Assembly: GCF_016706325.1 (NCBI RefSeq)
Contig: NZ_JADJJX010000001.1
Coordinates: 682,001 to 746,000, forward strand
Length of the DNA: 64,000 bases
DNA from: Methanothrix sp.
GTDB lineage: Archaea > Halobacteriota > Methanosarcinia > Methanotrichales > Methanotrichaceae
Direction of reading: 5' to 3'
Part shown: positions 60,286 through 64,000 of the stretch, piece by piece
Position numbering within the stretch: position 1 is the stretch's first letter
Layout: each line of letters starts with the position of its first letter
Made by a program: the position numbers and the translations under genes
Notes under the pieces: model-generated
The model's input: only the letters and a program-made list of their open reading frames with translations
Database searches by the model: none
What the model was told of the DNA's origin: nothing

Positions 60286-60711
60286 AAAAATTTGTCTATG
60301 GATGGCAGGAGGGCAATCAGCCGCTCAGAGGAGCAGCAGATGGGTGAGGCTTGAGAGGATCTATTGCATCTTCCAGGATGTTAAGGACAATGATATTTTG
60401 AGCGAAAGAGTTGAGAAATGGAGATTCGCAGTCCCCTGCGGCTAAAACCTGAGGCCAAGAGAACAAAGCACAAAGGAAGCTCTTCTGTGGTACATCGCCC
60501 ATAAAACGGGCAAGGAGCCCAGGAAATTTTCCTGCGATGCCCGGTCTCTGATCATAGCCCAGTACCATAGGCCAGTATCGCTCAATACCATATCTCAATA
60601 TCATATCTCAATATCATATCTCAGTATCATAGTTCAGTATCATGACCCGTTATCGCAACCCTCTATCATAACCAAGGACCATAACTCAAGACCCTGACCC
60701 AGAATTCATCA
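60286..60711. other. About 425 bp without a gene
   Basis: Divergent from the beta-helix gene and behind the rqcH end. Contains the 13-bp array at 60581-60645 and, from 60646, further ATATC/ATAACC phrases that look like decayed repeat. No convincing frame. Confidence 0.5.
60581..60645. repeat. 13-bp tandem array, five copies
   Basis: CTCAATATCATAT units at 60581, 60594, 60607, 60620 and 60633 with increasing divergence to the right; less regular copies continue to about 60690. Confidence 0.85.
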
Positions 60712-62629
60712 TCAGGTGGCTTTTATCCTCGAATTTCCCGGCGGCAGGAACTGCACGATCTGATCCACGGAGGCTATGGACTTCAGGAAGGCTCTGTCCC
60801 CCACCCTCTCTGAGAACTGCCGGTAGATCCTCTTGGCCAGATCATCGGCATTCAGCTCTCCTGGCTCGATCTCCACCGCCGGATCTGAGCCGGGCTTTAT
60901 TGCCGAGACGGGACCGCCTATGAGAGCTCCATCCCTTATGCCCAGGGCAATCCCAAAAGGCACATCCCGGAAGTACCTGCGCTCCCCCCGATGACAAAGG
61001 AGCCCTTCTTCAAGAATCCCCCGGCTCTGGGGTCTTGCTCACCTGACCCCCCTTAACCAGGTAGCAGTCTGCTGCCGCCAGTCCGCCCTTCCAAAGAGAG
61101 GAGTAGCTCACAGAAAAAACCGCCGCTTCCTGAAGAGTGCTTTCCGGCACCTCTTTGCCCTCTGTCTTGATCACTGTGAGGGGAGCACCGGGAGCATCGG
61201 TATGCATCGCCAGGTCCCTTTTCTCCAGGTATTTGGCATAGATCTCCTCATTGCTGTCTGCATCCCTTCCCCCCAAGATCAGGAAGCCATCGGAGGAGTA
61301 AAACCAGCGGAACCTCTCATACCACTTGGGCTTCCTTCTCCTGTAGTACGAAGGAGCGGCACGGGCCTTCTTGGGTGCAGCCTTTCCGGCCTTCAGCTCC
61401 TCGGTTATGGCCAGTGCGCTCTGGGCCCCCTTGGCCTTGCGGAGCATCTCCTTGGCCCGCTCATAGTACCTCTGGGCATTCTGGGGAACGGTCAAGGCGG
61501 CATTCAACTCCAGCTCCTCCTCATCCAGCAGGACATGCATCTCCCCTCTGCCGTCCAAAGAGAGGATGGTCTTGGCCTGGGGAAGGCCTGAGCTGCTGAT
61601 CCTCTCCCAGATCTGGTTATAGGAGAAGCCTCGGGCCTGAGCATCATTCATCAGGGAGAGGATCTGCTCCACTCTGCCGTAGAGCTGGTAGACCAGCTCC
61701 CCCTTACGGACCAATTCTGCCTCCTGGATCTGAAACTCCTCAATGGCCTTGCGCTGCAGCTCTATCCTGCGCTCCAGGGGATCTTGCTTGGGCGCCTTCT
61801 CCTCCTCAAGTCTGATAAAAAAGGCGTCGAGAGCCTCGCTGAAGGTGGGGAAGCGCTTCTGCTCCAGGCCGGAGTAAAGCTTCAGTGGGCGGGGCAGGAC
61901 ATCTACCGGAGAGCCATCTTCGATGACGATATGAGGGTCGAGGGTATCATTCAGGAACACATCTCTCAAGGACTGGTGCACCCTATCGATCTCCTCGGAG
62001 TCAAGGTCGATCGCCTCCTTGTTCTTGTCTATCCCGGCCACCAGGCAGACCTCCTCGGCATAGGTTCCACCCATATTCAGGCCGCGGGCCAGGGACCTCA
62101 CCAGATCCTGGCCGCTGGAGGCGAGCCAGAGGGCCAGCTCCTCCCGGGATATGCTCCTGGGATCGGGCTGGCCGGGGTGATAGAGGTAGGGCTCTCCAGC
62201 AGCCATCTTGCTCCCCCGGTAAAGCATCTTTCTGAGCATGCTGAGGATGTTTCTGGATTCGTCGAGCAGGATCATGCTCCCCTTGGGAAAGAGCTCTATG
62301 ATCAGATAACGGGGAACGCCACTCCGCTCCACTTTGATCTCTAATAGCCGGTCGAACTGATGCTGCCTGATATCGACGATCCGCCCTCCGGAGAGATGGC
62401 TTCTGAGCATAGTGGGAAACTGGGGCGGCGTCTTGCTGGGCGGACGCTCGGCCCGGGTGATATGAACCCTTTTTGCCGCCTCCAGGAGAAGGTCGAGCCT
62501 GCCCTCGGCAGGGGACTGAACAGTGAGCCAGATCCTGTCCGAGGACTGCTGGTAGGCCTTGCCCATAAATCCTCCTGAGATTCGATCCCGAAGCTCTCTT
62601 GCGATTGCTGCCACATCCACATTGCTCAT
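60712..62629 (-). CDS. RqcH/NEMF-family ribosome rescue factor, broken by two one-base shifts near the C-terminus
   Basis: From ATG 62629 (MSNVDVAAIARELRDRISGG) the NFACT-N domain, HhH region, coiled coil (RIELQRKAIEEFQIQEAELV) and NFACT-R domain (RWFYSSDGFLILGGRDADSN; HTDAPGAPLTVIKTEGKEVP) read in one frame to 61010. The end LKKGSFVI...RRYFRDVPFGIALGI continues in another frame to 60712. Two G runs at about 60992 and 61020 each lack one G relative to the expected PGGFLKKGSFVI-(R)GERRYF. RqcH-type proteins bind 50S ribosomes with stalled chains and recruit tRNA. The shifts are almost certainly consensus errors. Confidence 0.85.
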
Positions 62630-62734
62630 CGCCTTCTTCATGAAGAGGAGGATCTGGATCAATTGATAAATAGTTGCGGATCAATATCTGGGGTTTGTGG
62701 AAGAGATAGATGAGGGAATGAGAGGGGAGAGGGA

Positions 62735-63199
62735 ATGAGAAAAGAGACGGAAAGAGAGACCGAACAGAGAGGATTTCTCGTCGACCTCATGCTCCTCCGC
62801 CTGGGCAGATGGCTGCGCCTCCTGGGCCAGGATGTGGCCAATCCCGAGAACGATTGCGATGAGGCACTGCTGGGACAGGCGAAGAGAGAGGGGCGGATCC
62901 TGATCACCAGGGATAAGAGGCTCTTTTCCTCCTGTTCTGCTGCCGGGGTGGAGGGCATTCTCATCCGATCCTCCCAGATCTCAGAGCAGATCCTGGAGAT
63001 GGCTGAAAGAGGTATCGCTTTGAGGATAGATCCTCAGAGGTGCACATTGTGCAACAATCCTCTCGAAGAGGCTGAAGGGCGCAGGGGAGAGCTCTGGATC
63101 TGTCCTGTCTGCCAGAGGTTCTACTGGCGAGGCGGCCACTGGAAGAGTATGGAAGAGATGCTTATGGCCCTGAACCATAGGATGCACCAACGAGAATAG
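62735..63199 (+). CDS. Mut7-C RNase-domain (PIN-fold) protein with zinc ribbon
   Basis: 154 aa. N-terminal PIN-like nuclease: FLVDLMLLRLGRWLRLLGQD, then LLGQAKREGRILITRDKRLF, with the Asp residues of the active site. C-terminal zinc ribbon: RCTLCNNPLEEAEGRRGELW with CPVCQRFYW, two C-x2-C pairs. The Mut7-C (DUF82) architecture in archaea is expected to cut structured or non-coding RNA. It is divergent from the ribosome-rescue gene rqcH, compatible with an RNA quality-control link. Confidence 0.88.
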   Translation: MRKETERETEQRGFLVDLMLLRLGRWLRLLGQDVANPENDCDEALLGQAKREGRILITRDKRLFSSCSAAGVEGILIRSSQISEQILEMAERGIALRIDPQRCTLCNNPLEEAEGRRGELWICPVCQRFYWRGGHWKSMEEMLMALNHRMHQRE

Positions 63200-63337
63200 C
63201 TGGCAAGCTGAAGGCGGAAGGCTGAAGTCGGCACACTAAGGCGATGGTAGAACAGATAGATACCGTTGCGGGCATACATTATTTATGTCTCATATCATCT
63301 TCAATATACCATCTGCAATTTCTGACTCCCATCAGCA

Positions 63338-64000
63338 TCATTGCGATAGCAGCGGCTGCCGGGGCTTGACCCGGATATTCAGATAATCGGCCAGCTCGGC
63401 CTTCATCTGGGTCATAGACCAGAGATGAGAGGAGTTTAAGCAGAACTGGGGCTGGTACTGATATTGATTTCCTGGCAGGGTGAAAGGATCGGCAGGAGCA
63501 AGGCGGGGAGGGGCCGACTCCAGGGTGGTCTCCAGCAGACACCACTGACCTGACTCACACTGGTAGACCACCCAGGCATGGCCATAGGCTCCTGCAGGGG
63601 AGGCGACCCGCCCCATCACCACCCGCACGCACTGCTCTGAGATCCCGCTGGCCAGGAGAAGAGAGGCCAGGAGAAAGGAGGTGTCCTCGCAGTCCCCTTT
63701 GCCAAGAATCAGCGTCTCCTCAGGAAAGAGCCAGAGATCCTCCAGGCCAAAAGCACTCTTATCGGTGACGTAATCTATTGACCTCGTCACATAGTCCCAG
63801 ATCAGCCAGGTCCTCATATCGAATGTACCTGAATCTCGGGAGACGGGAAGGCCTATCTCCTGCAGGGCCCTGGCGATCACCTTGCTCCGAGTATGAGACA
63901 GCCAGTCCCGGATATCTGTAGGAATCAGGATGCCTGTGCAGCCGACAACAGCCCTCTTATCATAAACGATAGTATCTCTGATGATCGCCTCCCCTGCCCA
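63338..64000 (-). CDS. Transglutaminase-like protein (partial, 5' end outside window)
   Basis: The frame is open to base 64000, adding about 40 residues (WAGEAIIRDTIVYDKRAVVG...) before GTG 63880. The transglutaminase-like catalytic core is visible: LGKGDCEDTSFLLASLLLAS with the nucleophile Cys, AYGHAWVVYQCESGQWCLLE with the His, and DPFTLPGNQYQYQPQF. The Asp of the triad should follow in the region after LLETT. Such proteins act as proteases or amidases in archaea. No signal peptide is visible because the start is missing. Confidence 0.8.
   Translation of the reverse strand, partial: WAGEAIIRDTIVYDKRAVVGCTGILIPTDIRDWLSHTRSKVIARALQEIGLPVSRDSGTFDMRTWLIWDYVTRSIDYVTDKSAFGLEDLWLFPEETLILGKGDCEDTSFLLASLLLASGISEQCVRVVMGRVASPAGAYGHAWVVYQCESGQWCLLETTLESAPPRLAPADPFTLPGNQYQYQPQFCLNSSHLWSMTQMKAELADYLNIRVKPRQPLLSQ

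Overview
The window looks like a chromosome segment of a methanogenic archaeon, most likely a Methanothrix (Methanosaeta)-type member of the Methanosarcinia. The methanogen call is firm. There is a contiguous block of methanogenesis marker genes with the McrA-activating ATPase AtwA. There is also an intron-containing tRNA-Arg with a bulge-helix-bulge geometry, archaeal translation and RNA genes (aIF1A, Rio1, a KH-domain ribosome-assembly protein, an Hfq/Sm-like protein, RqcH/NEMF), archaeal TATA boxes and a cis-prenyltransferase. The genus is inference from gene style (many secreted, N-glycosylation-rich proteins), not proof.

Layout. 1-5.6 kb: a minus-strand ECF nickel/cobalt transporter operon (NikK-like, NikM, small secreted protein, NikL-like, NikQ, NikO), preceded by paralogous DUF4198 and small secreted proteins. 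Nearly all the secreted members would start with His after signal cleavage. 5.6-8.6 kb: a gene-poor stretch, a secreted coiled-coil protein with four 147-bp repeats, and an unknown gene. 8.6-15.2 kb: an accessory island with decayed TPR genes, a three-gene cassette with two HEPN-like proteins, an IS256-family element with three in-frame stops, two low-quality homopolymer segments, and a truncated DUF6978-like/DUF1828 pair. 15.4-20.3 kb: a branched-chain amino acid operon (LeuA/CimA, IlvB, IlvN, IlvC). 20.4-23 kb: three secreted paralogues, then RlmH. 23.6-27.3 kb: a membrane protein / SBP-VWA / TelA operon. 27.5-34.8 kb: the methanogenesis marker operon (AtwA, Mmp3, Mmp6, Mmp5, Mmp15, Mmp17, Mmp7, then an AhpD-like gene). 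35-44 kb: nitroreductase, sodium symporter, Hfq-like protein, a small sulfite-reductase-like protein, ChaB, two lamin-tail-domain proteins and other secreted proteins. 44.6-52.4 kb: HisA, a HisB-like protein, SurE, DUF1638, tRNA-Arg, UppS, tRNA-Val, aIF1A-Rio1-KH, and a site-2 protease. 52.5-64 kb: secreted proteins, a thioredoxin/DUF1638 pair, a GH13 enzyme with an unknown helical partner, a NosD-like beta-helix protein, RqcH, a Mut7-C nuclease-like protein and a transglutaminase-like protein running off the end.

Two themes recur. First, many intergenic gaps hold short tandem arrays (13-27 bp units, several exactly 15 bp) of unrelated sequence, sometimes running into a stop codon. Second, several conserved, probably essential genes (ilvB, mmp6, aIF1A, rqcH, a DUF1638 gene) are broken by single-base shifts, several of them in G or C runs. 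This points to consensus errors rather than true pseudogenes; by contrast the transposase and TPR genes look genuinely decayed.
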